DNA of 64,000 nt from Peptidiphaga gingivicola (GCF_001652275.1 NZ_LVZK01000001.1:1798001-1862000); one strand, 5' to 3'. Shown: positions 26,549 to 35,442, numbered from the stretch's first letter. Notes: a model not told the origin generated them from the sequence alone. A program made the numbers and translations.

Positions 26549-27933
26549 CGATCCGTCTCTTCCATGAGGCGGTCCACCCTTTCGTCGACCGAGGCGAAGG
26601 GGTCCTTGAGGACGACGGAACGCGTGCCCTCGGCCTCGAGAAGCCTGAGGTTCGTCCAATCGACGGCGTAGTCGAGGCGGCGTCGGCGGGCCTTCTCGAC
26701 GAAGTCGCCCCGCAACTTGGCGCGAGTGTCGGACGGCGGCGTCGTCATAGCCTCCTGGACGGCCTCGGGCGAGGCAAAGGTTCGCAGCATGCCGGTCTCC
26801 TCCATGGACGGGCGCAGGCCCGCCGCGGTGATGTCGTGATAGGCGAGGTCAAGCCTGGCCAGCCTGGGATCGTCAAGCGTCGCGCCCGCGCGCTCCATAT
26901 ATCTGGAGAATAGCGAAAGCTTGGCCGCCCAGTCGATTTCAGTCGCGACGGCCGAGGTGTCCCCGGATTTGACCGATTCGACGGCGCGCCCCCACAAGTC
27001 CAGCAAATACGAGGTCGATGCGTCCAGGTCCGCCGTGTACCCCTTGGCGTCGAAATGCCGCAAGACCGCCTCGCGGGTGCGCTCTTGGACCTCGATCGGG
27101 GTGATCCACCCGCCGTCGGCCAGTTCGAGCCGCGCGCGTCCGGTTAGGTCCACGCTCGTCTCGCGTATCGCCAAGACGGGGTCGGCAAGCTCCATGCGCG
27201 GCAGGATTCCTCCGTCTTCCAGCATGGCGAGGACGGCCTGGGTCGCGGCGACCTTGAGCGCCGTCGTCGCCTCGCACATGTTGGAGTCGCCGACGATGAC
27301 GTGCATTCGTCGGTAGAGCTCCGGGTCTCCGTGCGGTTCGTCGCGCGTGTTGATCATCGGGCGAGACCTCGTGGAGGCCGACGAGATGGCGTCCCACATC
27401 TGGTCCGCGCGCTGGGAGAAACAGTAGGCGGCCGCGCCGTCCTTGGCGCGGCGGATGCATCCGGCCCCCGCGACGATCTGGCGCGTGACGAAGTAGGGCA
27501 GCGTGGCCGCGATCCGGGTGCGGTAGTCGGTGCGGCGGCGCACAAGGTAGTTCTCGTGGCACCCGAACGAGTTGCCCGCGGCGTCAAGGTTGTTCTTGAA
27601 CAGGTGGATGCGTCCGCCTACGCCCTTGGAGGCCAGGCGCGAATCGGCCTGCGCGGCCATCGAGGCGTACAGGCGCTCGCCCGCGCGGTCGTTGGCCACG
27701 AGGTCGGCGACCGAGCGGCATTCGGCAGTGGCGTACTCGGGATGGGCGCCGACGTCGAGGTAGAGCCGGGCCCCGTTGGAGAGGAACGAGTTGGTCGAGC
27801 CGCCCGCCGCGAGAATCGGGCGGAAGAGCTCGGCCGCCGCCGCTTCGACGTCGAGGGGCGGCTCGCCTCCCGAGTCGGAGGCGCACATGAGGCCGAACTC
27901 GGTCTCCAAGCCCATGATCCGCTGGGGAATCAC
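26545..27933 (-). CDS. pafA: Pup--protein ligase PafA
   Basis: 462 residues, carboxylate-amine ligase of the glutamine-synthetase-like fold. Opening MIPQRIMGLETEFGLM carries the catalytic acidic pair, with GARLYLDVGAHPEYATAEC, NNLDAAGNSFGCHENYLV and INTRDEPHGDPELYRRMHVIVGDSN following. It phosphorylates the C-terminal glutamate of Pup and transfers it to substrate lysines. Start GTG overlaps the pup stop codon (GTGA). Because the Pup here ends in Gln, Dop must act first. Confidence 0.96.
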   Translation of the reverse strand: MIPQRIMGLETEFGLMCASDSGGEPPLDVEAAAAELFRPILAAGGSTNSFLSNGARLYLDVGAHPEYATAECRSVADLVANDRAGERLYASMAAQADSRLASKGVGGRIHLFKNNLDAAGNSFGCHENYLVRRRTDYRTRIAATLPYFVTRQIVAGAGCIRRAKDGAAAYCFSQRADQMWDAISSASTRSRPMINTRDEPHGDPELYRRMHVIVGDSNMCEATTALKVAATQAVLAMLEDGGILPRMELADPVLAIRETSVDLTGRARLELADGGWITPIEVQERTREAVLRHFDAKGYTADLDASTSYLLDLWGRAVESVKSGDTSAVATEIDWAAKLSLFSRYMERAGATLDDPRLARLDLAYHDITAAGLRPSMEETGMLRTFASPEAVQEAMTTPPSDTRAKLRGDFVEKARRRRLDYAVDWTNLRLLEAEGTRSVVLKDPFASVDERVDRLMEETDR

Positions 27934-28106
27934 TGGCCGCCCTTTTGAACGAAGCCCTGGACGAAGGACTCGGCGTTAGTTTCCAAAACGGAGTCGATCT
28001 CGTCAAGGATCGAGTCGACGGCCGAGGTTTGCCTGTGCGCCTGCGGGATGTCGGAAACGGTCTGCTCTTCGACCCTCTTGCGCGGCTGAGCGAATTCTTG
28101 TGTCAT
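27930..28106 (-). CDS. pup: Prokaryotic ubiquitin-like protein Pup
   Basis: 58 residues, MTQEFAQPRKRVEEQ at the start and FVQGFVQKGGQ at the end. The C-terminal GGQ shows the deamidation-requiring form (Gln to Glu by Dop). The central DSILDEIDSVLETNAESF helix is the part that binds the coiled coil of Mpa/ARC. The ATG has AAGGAGAAAGG upstream. It overlaps pafA directly; no prcB or prcA lies between, where many proteasome-bearing actinobacteria have them. Confidence 0.95.
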   Translation of the reverse strand: MTQEFAQPRKRVEEQTVSDIPQAHRQTSAVDSILDEIDSVLETNAESFVQGFVQKGGQ

Positions 28107-28139
28107 CGGGTGCCTTTCTCCTTCTGCGTTGATGTGTGT

Positions 28140-28183
28140 GGAAAGCCCGTCGCTGTGGCGCGGAAAGCCCGTCGCCGTGCGGG
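28140..28183. repeat. Tandem 22-bp repeat between dop and pup
   Basis: Two copies of GGAAAGCCCGTCGC(T/C)GTG plus four bases, period 22, occur in the 161-bp gap 28107-28267. No terminator or promoter is obvious there. Confidence 0.6.
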
Positions 28184-28267
28184 CGCTCGCTGCGACGCGG
28201 ATCTGCCCGGCGTTCCGTCGGGCCGGGGCGAAGGGTGCCTCGTCCGCCGGCGGGGATTGCCGGGCTC

Positions 28268-29824
28268 TCAGCCCGCGCCGAGGCGCCTGAGAAAATCGGC
28301 CGGATCGCTCGCTGCGGCGAGCATCTGCCCGACGTGCGCCTCGGTCCCCCTCTCCGGATGAAGGGTCGGCAAACGCACGAGTTCCCGGGAGTCGTCGAGG
28401 ACGACGCCATCCCATCCCGCCGCCGGAACGGCGGAAGGAAACTTGGCCACAAGCCCTCCCCTGAGGAATGCGCGGGTGTCCTTCGGCGCCTGCGCCGCGG
28501 CCCGCTCGACGTCGTCGCGACCGAAGAGACGCGCGACTTGGCCGGCGGCGTCGAGCCTTTCGACGATCGACTTGCCGGGCCGCAGATCGTGCCATTGCAG
28601 ATCGACGGCGCGGAGTTTGGCGTCGTCCCACGCCAGGCCGCCGCGTTCGCGCATCCCTTCGAGGAGGCGGCGTTTGGCCGCCCACTCGACCATCGGGGCC
28701 GCAGCGTCCCAGTCGCGCCGATCGAGCAGGTCGAGGACCAGCTGCCAGTATTCGAGGACCTCGGCGGTGTCGGGATCGGCTCCGCCGCGGCGCTCGACGG
28801 CCTCGCGGACGGCGTCGAGGTAGATGCGTTGAACGTCCAAGGCCGTCTTCGTCGAGCCGTCGTGCATGTCGAGCCCAGCGAAAGGATCGTGCGAGATCTG
28901 CCAAGCCGCTGCAACCGGCGAGTGAAGGAGGACCGAGTCGAGGGCGAGCGGAACCTCGTCGATCTCGATCAGCCATAAGACGGCGCAGGTCGAGCCGACC
29001 TTCAGCAGGTTCGACACGTCGAAGAGGTTGGCGTCGCCGCCGATGACGTGCAGCCGGCGGTAGAGCGAGTAGTCGGCGTGGGGCTCGTCGCGCGTGTTTA
29101 TGATCGGCCGATTGAAGGTCGTCTCCAGGCCGACGTCGTTCTCAACGTAGTCGGCGCGCTGGGAGATCTGGAATCCAGGGAACTCGCTGGCCTGGCCGAG
29201 CCCCACCCGACCGGCGCCGCACAGGAGCGGGCGCGTGACGAAGAAGGGGGTCATGTACCTGACGACGTCGGCGAAGCTGGACTCCCGGCTCATGAGGTAG
29301 TTCTCGTGCGAGCCGTAGGCCGCGCCCTTGCCGTCGACGTTGTTCTTGTAGACCGCGACCTCGCGCCCCTCGGCGCGAAGCTGCTCCATGGCCTCGATTG
29401 CCACGGCCTCCCCTGCGCGGTCCCAGAGGACGGCCGCGCGCGGTGAAGCCGTCTCGGGCGAGGAGTACTCGGGATGCGCGTGATCGACGTAGAGCCGCGC
29501 CCCGTTCGCCAATACGAGGTTCGCCGCACGCGGGCGACGCAGCGACGAAACGTCCCTGATCTGCTCGACCTCGCCGAAGGCGGGCGCCGAGGCTTCGGGA
29601 GAGTCCGTGAGCAGGGAGGGGTGGACGTCCCCGCGGCCCAGCCGGTATCCCCTCGCGTCGTTGAGCGGGTCCTCTCCGTGGAAGTCCCATCCAGTCGAGG
29701 CGCCGGTCCTGCGGCCGTAGGCCTCGACCAGGTCGGCCGAGAGGGCGATCGGGCTCGCTCCCGGCTCGCTCGGCTCGAGAATGCCGAATTCGGTTTCCAT
29801 TCCCACGATTCTGCGCACAGTCAT
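28268..29824 (-). CDS. dop: Pup deamidase / depupylase Dop
   Basis: 518 residues, homologous to PafA but longer. Opening MTVRRIVGMETEFGILEPSE, a Dop-specific loop around residues 35-85, then VDHAHPEYSSPET, NNVDGKGAAYGSHENYLMSR, INTRDEPHADYSLYRRLHVIGGDANLFD. It deamidates Pup-Gln to Pup-Glu and removes Pup from proteins. It starts only 16 bp after the mpa stop, and that gap is a duplicated ribosome-site/start segment (see separate entry). Confidence 0.95.
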   Translation of the reverse strand: MTVRRIVGMETEFGILEPSEPGASPIALSADLVEAYGRRTGASTGWDFHGEDPLNDARGYRLGRGDVHPSLLTDSPEASAPAFGEVEQIRDVSSLRRPRAANLVLANGARLYVDHAHPEYSSPETASPRAAVLWDRAGEAVAIEAMEQLRAEGREVAVYKNNVDGKGAAYGSHENYLMSRESSFADVVRYMTPFFVTRPLLCGAGRVGLGQASEFPGFQISQRADYVENDVGLETTFNRPIINTRDEPHADYSLYRRLHVIGGDANLFDVSNLLKVGSTCAVLWLIEIDEVPLALDSVLLHSPVAAAWQISHDPFAGLDMHDGSTKTALDVQRIYLDAVREAVERRGGADPDTAEVLEYWQLVLDLLDRRDWDAAAPMVEWAAKRRLLEGMRERGGLAWDDAKLRAVDLQWHDLRPGKSIVERLDAAGQVARLFGRDDVERAAAQAPKDTRAFLRGGLVAKFPSAVPAAGWDGVVLDDSRELVRLPTLHPERGTEAHVGQMLAAASDPADFLRRLGAG

Positions 29825-29854
29825 GAGATCAGCCCTCTCATCAGATCAGCCCTC
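29821..29854 (-). promoter_or_regulatory. Tandem duplication of ribosome site + start between mpa and dop
   Basis: Minus strand reads GAGGGCTGATCTGATGA then GAGGGCTGATCTCATGA, a 17-bp tandem repeat with one mismatch. Each copy has a GAGGG site followed by ATG. The first ATG overlaps the mpa stop and opens a six-codon frame (MRGLIS) whose TGA overlaps the dop ATG, giving a stop/start relay from mpa to dop. Confidence 0.75.
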
Positions 29855-31577
29855 CGGACCTGGCGGGGTCGAATTCGCGAAGAGAGCGGCCGCCGCCCTC
29901 GACGGCATCGGCGGCCTCGCCTCGCGCGAGCTCTTCACCGGCCTCGCCTGCCCTTTCATTCGTTTCCTCCGCGCCGTCCCGCGCTCCGCCGATCCGGTCG
30001 GAAGCTCCGCGGAAAAGCGGCCGGACGTCGACGACGCGCTCGCCGCGTCCGCGGGCGTTGACCCGCGCCCATTCCTCGGGGTTGACCGCCGTGGCGACGT
30101 CTTCGCCCGCGAGCGCCTCTTCGCGCACGGCTGCACGGACGTGTTCGACGTCGATGCCCCGCGTCCCCGTGGCGAGGAAGTCCTTGATGGCCAGCTTCTT
30201 CGCTCGGTCGACGACGGCCGCAAGGAGCGCGCCGGAGACCATGTCGGAGACGTAGAGCACCTCGCGTGCCCCGCTCGAGTACGCGAGTTCGACGTACTCG
30301 TTTTTCGGGACGCGCGCGAAAAGCTCATCGACGGCGGCCTCTCGCAGCGCCCGCGCGGCGTTCTCCCTGCTTCCCTCGGCCTCGACGGCCTCGGCCCGCA
30401 AAGGCAGATCCGCCGTCAAGTACTTTGAGAGAATGTCGAGGCTCCCCTCGCGCGTCGGCCTCTCGATGCGGATCTTCACGTCGAGGCGGCCCGGGCGCAG
30501 GATCGCCGGATCGATCATGTCCTCGCGGTTGGAGGCGCCGACGACGATGACGTTGTGCAGCGCCTCGACCCCGTCTATCTCCGCCAGAAGCTGGGGAACC
30601 ACGGTCGTCTCGACGTCGGAGGAGATCCCCGACCCGCGCGTGCGGAAAAGGGCTTCCATCTCGTCGAAGAAGATGACGACGGGTATGCCCGCGGCGGCGC
30701 GGTCGCGCGCACGAGAGAAAATCTCGCGAATCTGGCGCTCCGTCTCTCCCACGTATTTGTCGAGCAGCTGCGGGCCCTTGATGTTGAGGAAGTAGCTGCG
30801 GGCCCGCTCGCTTCCCTCCTTCGCCGCGATGCTCGCCGCCAGCGAGGTGGCCACCGCTTTGGCGATGAGGGTCTTGCCGCATCCGGGAGGTCCGTAGAGC
30901 AGAACCCCTTTGGGAGGCTTGAGCCCGTGCTCCCGGTAGAGCTCGGGCTGCTCGAAGGGAAGCTCGACGGTGTCCTTGATCTGTTGGATCTGCGGGCCGA
31001 GGCCTCCGATGTCCGCGTAGGAGACGTCCGGGACCTCTTCGAGGAGCAGGTGCTCGACGTCGGGGCGTTCGACGACGTCCAGCACGATGCCGTTGCGCAT
31101 GTCGGCGACCACGGTGTCCCCCACACGCAGCGTTCCGGGCTCTATCTTGCCTGAGACGTACATGATTCGGTGCTCGTCTTGGTGGACGCGCACGAGGGCT
31201 CTGCGCTCGTCCACGAGCATCTCGATCCCGACGATCGTTCCGGTTTCCTCGTAGCCTGCGGCCTCGATCGCCACGAGGGACTCATTGAGACGAACCTCCT
31301 GGCCGACCGTCAGGCTCTCGGTCTTCAGCGAGGCGGCCGCGGCGAGGTTCATTTTTCGTCCGCCGACGTAGGCGTCGATGGATCCGTCGTCGGCGTGCGC
31401 CTTGAGGAAGGTGGCGAAGGATGCGGGAGGGTGGGACAGGGAGTCAACCTGCGCTCCCAACTCTTCGATGCGCGTGCGCGCGGCTGTCAACGCCTGGGTC
31501 AGGCGCTCGTTCTTCTCTTCCAAGGAGACGACCTGCTGGCGAAGCTCGTAGAGCGGGTTGTGGCTGGGGACGGTCAT
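29841..31577 (-). CDS. arc: Proteasome-associated AAA+ ATPase Mpa/ARC
   Basis: 578 residues. An N-terminal coiled coil (LYELRQQVVSLEEKNERLTQALTAARTRIEEL) recruits Pup; two OB folds follow (about residues 65-215), then the AAA+ module with Walker A LLYGPPGCGKTLIAKAV, Walker B VVIFFDEMEALF and the arginine-finger region ILRPGRLDVKI. Unlike proteasomal Mpa, the C-terminus does not end in a Q-Y-L or HbYX docking motif; it continues with an about 70-residue Glu/Gly/Arg-rich tail ending SGGLI. That, with the absence of prcBA here, suggests ARC acts as an unfoldase without a 20S core. Confidence 0.95.
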   Translation of the reverse strand: MTVPSHNPLYELRQQVVSLEEKNERLTQALTAARTRIEELGAQVDSLSHPPASFATFLKAHADDGSIDAYVGGRKMNLAAAASLKTESLTVGQEVRLNESLVAIEAAGYEETGTIVGIEMLVDERRALVRVHQDEHRIMYVSGKIEPGTLRVGDTVVADMRNGIVLDVVERPDVEHLLLEEVPDVSYADIGGLGPQIQQIKDTVELPFEQPELYREHGLKPPKGVLLYGPPGCGKTLIAKAVATSLAASIAAKEGSERARSYFLNIKGPQLLDKYVGETERQIREIFSRARDRAAAGIPVVIFFDEMEALFRTRGSGISSDVETTVVPQLLAEIDGVEALHNVIVVGASNREDMIDPAILRPGRLDVKIRIERPTREGSLDILSKYLTADLPLRAEAVEAEGSRENAARALREAAVDELFARVPKNEYVELAYSSGAREVLYVSDMVSGALLAAVVDRAKKLAIKDFLATGTRGIDVEHVRAAVREEALAGEDVATAVNPEEWARVNARGRGERVVDVRPLFRGASDRIGGARDGAEETNERAGEAGEELARGEAADAVEGGGRSLREFDPARSGGLI

Positions 31578-31640
31578 GGGTGCCTTTCGTTCTTACCCGT
31601 CAATGATATTCGCCGAGGCTTGAAGCCGCGGCATCGTGAG

Positions 31641-32735
31641 TCACTCCGACGCCGCCGGCCCCTCCCCGCCTTGCCTTCGGGCCTTCTTCTCCCTGGCCCG
31701 TTCCTCAACCTCCGCCTCGATCTTCTCTTTCATCGCCCTGCCGTGGCGTCCCGCCTCGGATCGTCCTGTCTCTTCGACGTCGGCCCTGTGGGCGACGTCG
31801 CGGCGCACCTTGCGAAGCTTGCGTTCGGAAATTGTGCGCTCAGCGTATTCGGCCTCCCACGCGGGGGCCTCGGAGTACGCGGCCTTGGCGGGCCTGCGCG
31901 TCGGCTGCAGCGGTTCGACGCCGGGCGCCAGCCTCCGGGCCAGGGCGAGGAAGCCCGTGTGCGCCACCATCCGGTGGTTGGGCCTGACGGCGAGACCTTC
32001 CAGATGCCAGGTTCGCACGAGGGTCTCCGAGGCGGAAGGCTCCGTGAACAGCCCGCTTGCACGCAGTTCTTCGACGAATCGGGAGAGCTGGGTGGTCGTG
32101 GCGACGTAGGCGAGGACGACGCCGCCGGGCCTGAGCGCGCGGGCCGCCGCCTCAACGAGGTCCCACGGGGCCAACATGTCCAGGATGACGTGGTCGAGCT
32201 CGCCCTCTTCGAGCTCCTCGAGGACGTCGAGCGCCTCCCCCGTCCGAATCGTCCACGGCGGACACTCCTCGCCGTACCACGAGCGAACGTTCGCCTCTGC
32301 TATTTCGGCGAATTCCGGGCGGCGCTCGGCCGAGAGGACGTGGCCGCCCGGCCCCGCCGCGGCGAGAAGGGACAGGGTCAGCGCACCAGACCCAAGGCCC
32401 GCCTCGAAAACGCGGGCGCCGGGGAAGACGTCGGCGGCGTGGACGATCTGGGCGGCGTCCTTGGGGTAGACGACCGTCGCCCCGCGCGGCATCGACAGCA
32501 CGTAGTCGGAGACGAGCGGGCGGAGCGCCAGAAAACGCCTGCCTTCTTCGGTCTCGACTACGGTTCCCTCCTCGCGGCCGATGAGCTCGCCGTGGCGGAA
32601 CGAGCCCCTGGTCGATTGGAAGTAGCCGTCGCTTGTGAGGGAGATCGTGTACTGGCGACCCTTCGGGTCGGTTAGCTGCACGCGTTCGCCCGCTTTGAAC
32701 GGGCCGCGGCGGCGCGAGGAAGTCGGTCCGGTCAT
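31641..32735 (-). CDS. trmI: tRNA (adenine-58-N1)-methyltransferase TrmI
   Basis: 364 residues. Small N-terminal beta domain (GPFKAGERVQLTDPKGRQYTISL), then a Rossmann methyltransferase with ARVFEAGLGSGALTLSLLAA (motif I), DHVILDMLAPWDLVEAAARALRPGGVVLAYVATTTQL (motif IV). The DMLAPW loop is the TrmI hallmark. It makes m1A58 in the T-loop of tRNAs. A basic C-terminal extension of about 90 residues (EKIEAEVEERAREKKARRQ) is added. It precedes mpa by 63 bp, the same order as in mycobacteria. Confidence 0.94.
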   Translation of the reverse strand: MTGPTSSRRRGPFKAGERVQLTDPKGRQYTISLTSDGYFQSTRGSFRHGELIGREEGTVVETEEGRRFLALRPLVSDYVLSMPRGATVVYPKDAAQIVHAADVFPGARVFEAGLGSGALTLSLLAAAGPGGHVLSAERRPEFAEIAEANVRSWYGEECPPWTIRTGEALDVLEELEEGELDHVILDMLAPWDLVEAAARALRPGGVVLAYVATTTQLSRFVEELRASGLFTEPSASETLVRTWHLEGLAVRPNHRMVAHTGFLALARRLAPGVEPLQPTRRPAKAAYSEAPAWEAEYAERTISERKLRKVRRDVAHRADVEETGRSEAGRHGRAMKEKIEAEVEERAREKKARRQGGEGPAASE

Positions 32736-32788
32736 GGTCTCAGATTCTAGCGAGCCAATGCGTCGGGAGCCCGATGTACGGTTGTGAC

Positions 32789-33688
32789 ATGAGCAGACAT
32801 GCGGCTCTTTCCCCTTCGCGGGCGAAAGACTTCAAGCAGTGCCCCCTGATGTTTAGGTTCCGGACGGTCGATAGGCTCCCCGAGCCGCCGTCCCTCGAGG
32901 CGCTTCGAGGAACCCTCGTGCATTCGGTTCTGGAGCATCTCTATGACGGGCCCGCCGCCGCCCGCACGGAAGAGGCGGCCCAGGGGCTTCTCCTTCCCCG
33001 CTGGAACGCGCATCTGGAGTCCAAACCGCGCGATCGCGATCTCTTCGAGGGCCCCGCGCATCTCGAGACGTGGCTCGGCAGCGCGCGCACACTCATAGGC
33101 AACTACTTCCGCATGGAGAATCCGACGTTCATAGAGCCCGCGGCGCGCGAGCAATTCGTCAACGCGCGCCTCGCCTCCGGCCTGGCCGTGCGCGGCATAG
33201 TCGATCGAATCGACGAGGCGCCCAACGGCGCGCTTCGCATCGTCGACTACAAAACGGGAAAGTCCCCCGGCCCCAGATTCCAAGACGAGGCGCTTTTTCA
33301 AATGCGCTTCTATACAGCGGCCATCGCCCTGTCACAGGGAAAGCTCGCCAGACGCACGCAGATCATCTACCTCAAGGACGGGCGGACGCTGACCTACGAC
33401 CCGGTCCCCGACGACGTCGACGCCGTCGTCTTTGAGCTTGACTCCATATGGAACGCGATAGAGGAGCGCCTCGACGCGGCCGATTTCGAACACAAGCCGT
33501 CCCGGCTGTGCGACTGGTGCCATTTCCAGGAGAACTGCCCCGCCTTCGGCGGCGCGGCCCCGCCCATGAGCGAGGAAGGCGCGGCGGCCCTCCGCACGGC
33601 GAAAGGGACGGCCCCAGCAGAGCCTTCCGATGAATGGCGGCCTGCCGCCCACCGGCGCCCGCGGGGAGGGATTCAAAACAGCGGCTGA
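32789..33688 (+). CDS. RecB-family PD-(D/E)XK nuclease domain protein
   Basis: 299 residues from the second ATG (MSRHAALSPSRAKDFKQCP). The opening SPSRAKDFKQCPLMFRF and GTLVHSVLEHLY match AddB/RecB-type nucleases; the catalytic core VRGIVDRIDEAPNGALRIVDYKTGK (D ... DYKTGK) lies near residues 135-160. At the end, CDWCHFQENCPAF supplies three cysteines which, with an upstream cysteine (KQCP), form the iron-sulfur cluster pattern of AddB-like nucleases. Divergent from trmI. Likely a DNA exonuclease in repair. Confidence 0.88.
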   Translation: MSRHAALSPSRAKDFKQCPLMFRFRTVDRLPEPPSLEALRGTLVHSVLEHLYDGPAAARTEEAAQGLLLPRWNAHLESKPRDRDLFEGPAHLETWLGSARTLIGNYFRMENPTFIEPAAREQFVNARLASGLAVRGIVDRIDEAPNGALRIVDYKTGKSPGPRFQDEALFQMRFYTAAIALSQGKLARRTQIIYLKDGRTLTYDPVPDDVDAVVFELDSIWNAIEERLDAADFEHKPSRLCDWCHFQENCPAFGGAAPPMSEEGAAALRTAKGTAPAEPSDEWRPAAHRRPRGGIQNSG

Positions 33689-33752
33689 CGGGAGCAGCTT
33701 ACGAGAGCAGCTTGCGACGAACGTCCGACAAGCCGTCCGTCGCGCCGCCCCG

Positions 33753-34484
33753 TTAGGTCGCTCTCAGGTTCGGAGCGCCGTCCGCATAAGGGTCGCCCTG
33801 CGGGCGCTCCCCGTCCATGAAGCGCCGCAGAGCGGCCTCGTCGACCGATTCGAGGGAGTCGATCTTGACGAGGCCCGGGGCGGGCGGCACATCGACCATG
33901 TAAGGCACGTGGACCACACGCGCCCGCGCGGCCATCCCCGATCGCACCCCGAAAAACGAATCCTCGATCACGAGCGAAGAAGAGGGGTCCGCCCCGGCGA
34001 GCTCCGCGGCGCGCAGGTAGGGCGCGGGATCGGGCTTGCCGGGAAGGCCGTGGTCCCCCGCGACGATCGTCGTGAGGGAGCCCGGCGGCGCATCCTTCAC
34101 CACGATGCGGGCAAACCGCTCGTAGGAAGACGTGACGAGCGCCGTCGGGATCCCCAAATCGACCGTGAGGGAGAGAAGCTCGTAAGCACCCGGCCGCCAG
34201 GGCACTTTCGAGGCCTCTCCGATCTCGCACACCCGGGAGACGAGCCTGCGGCCCAGCTCCTGCGGGCTTATCGGCAGCCCAAAGTCCGCCACGGTCTTCG
34301 ACGTCGCGTACTCCAGCGAACTTCCGACGATCTGCGCCACGTACTCCTTCGACCACGTGGCGCCCAAGTCGGCCATGATCTCCGTCTCCGCCTGGTACCA
34401 CCAGTCTTCGGAGTTGGCGAGCGTGCCGTCCATGTCGAGCAAGACGGCACGCGGAAGGCCGCGGGCGGTGGAATCGGAACGCAT
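33753..34484 (-). CDS. HAD-superfamily hydrolase (phosphatase-like)
   Basis: 243 residues from the inner ATG. HAD motif I is LLDMDGTLANSEDWW (nucleophile and acid aspartates), motif II TALVTSSYERFA, motif III lysine in GLPGKPDPAPYL, motif IV VIEDSFFGVRSGMAA. This is the beta-phosphoglucomutase / phosphatase subfamily with an alpha cap. Substrate unknown. Two equally good starts exist, 34484 and 34502, because the ribosome site and ATG are duplicated in tandem; the longer form adds MQIEVN. Precedes no obvious pathway partner; uppP is 63 bp upstream on the same strand. Confidence 0.88.
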   Translation of the reverse strand: MRSDSTARGLPRAVLLDMDGTLANSEDWWYQAETEIMADLGATWSKEYVAQIVGSSLEYATSKTVADFGLPISPQELGRRLVSRVCEIGEASKVPWRPGAYELLSLTVDLGIPTALVTSSYERFARIVVKDAPPGSLTTIVAGDHGLPGKPDPAPYLRAAELAGADPSSSLVIEDSFFGVRSGMAARARVVHVPYMVDVPPAPGLVKIDSLESVDEAALRRFMDGERPQGDPYADGAPNLRAT

Positions 34485-34517
34485 GTTCACCTCGATCTGC
34501 ATGTTCACCTCGATCTG
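34482..34517 (-). promoter_or_regulatory. Perfect 18-bp tandem repeat of ribosome site and start codon
   Basis: The minus strand carries CAGATCGAGGTGAACATG twice, without any mismatch, before the HAD hydrolase. Each unit has GAGGTG and an ATG; 18 bp is six codons, so both starts are in frame. Confidence 0.85.
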
Positions 34518-34546
34518 GAAGAGACGGCCTTTTGCAAAACGGCCCG

Positions 34547-35380
34547 TCAGTAGGCGTAGACGACGCCGCCGACCAGAAGGCCCACCACGACGATCGCGAG
34601 GACGATGCGGTAGACGACGAACGGCATGTAAGACCGCGTGGAGATGAGCTTGAGGAACCACACGATCACGGCGTATCCGACGACGAATGAGACGATCGTC
34701 GCCAAAATGGTCGGCCCGGCGGCAAGCGAGGCGGTGTCGAAGTTCTTGGCGAGCTGGAAGAAGCCCGAAAGGACGACTGCCGGGATGGCCAGAAGGAAAG
34801 AGACCCGAGCGGCCGCCTCCCTCGTGTACCCGAGAAGGAGGCCGACGGTGATCGTCCCGCCCGAGCGAGAGACTCCCGGAATGAGGGCCATGGCCTGGCC
34901 GAATCCCACGAGGACGCCGTCTCCCAGCGTCATCTCGTCAAGATGCTTCGTGTGCGCGGACCTGCGGTCGGCCCACCCCAGGATGACGGCGAAGAGGGCC
35001 AAGACCGCGGCGACGATGTAGAGATTGCGAAGCTTGGTTTCAATGGCGTCTTGGAAGAGCAGCCCGAGCACGCCGATCGGAATCGTGCCGAAGATGACGA
35101 TCCACCCCATGCGCGCGTCGGGATCGGAGGAGGGAAGGCGATTTCTGCCGGCAAGCGGAAGGGAGCGGAACCAGTGGGAGATGATCCGGCCGATGTCTTT
35201 GGCGAAGTACGTGATGACGGCGGCCTCGGTTCCCAGCTGTATGACGGCGGTGAAGGCGGCTCCGGGATCGCCCCATCCGAATAGGTCGCCGAAGATTCGA
35301 ATGTGCGCTGAGGAGCTGATGGGCAGGAACTCCGTGAGCCCTTGGACTATGCCTAAAACGAGTGCTTCAAAATATCCCAT
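34547..35380 (-). CDS. uppP: Undecaprenyl-diphosphatase
   Basis: 277 residues, eight or so membrane helices. Signature segments: ALVLGIVQGLTEFLPISSSAHIRI (the E-x3-P-x-SS-x-H motif) near residues 6-30 and the second conserved stretch GFGQAMALIPGVSRSGGTITVGL near residue 160. It dephosphorylates undecaprenyl diphosphate to recycle the lipid carrier for peptidoglycan and can confer bacitracin resistance. Divergent from the aldo/keto reductase-like gene. Confidence 0.96.
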   Translation of the reverse strand: MGYFEALVLGIVQGLTEFLPISSSAHIRIFGDLFGWGDPGAAFTAVIQLGTEAAVITYFAKDIGRIISHWFRSLPLAGRNRLPSSDPDARMGWIVIFGTIPIGVLGLLFQDAIETKLRNLYIVAAVLALFAVILGWADRRSAHTKHLDEMTLGDGVLVGFGQAMALIPGVSRSGGTITVGLLLGYTREAAARVSFLLAIPAVVLSGFFQLAKNFDTASLAAGPTILATIVSFVVGYAVIVWFLKLISTRSYMPFVVYRIVLAIVVVGLLVGGVVYAY

Positions 35381-35442
35381 CGGGCCAGCTTACTGGCCAG
35401 GGCTGGAAGGTTCATACTGCGGGCTAAGCTAGGCTGGTCTCT

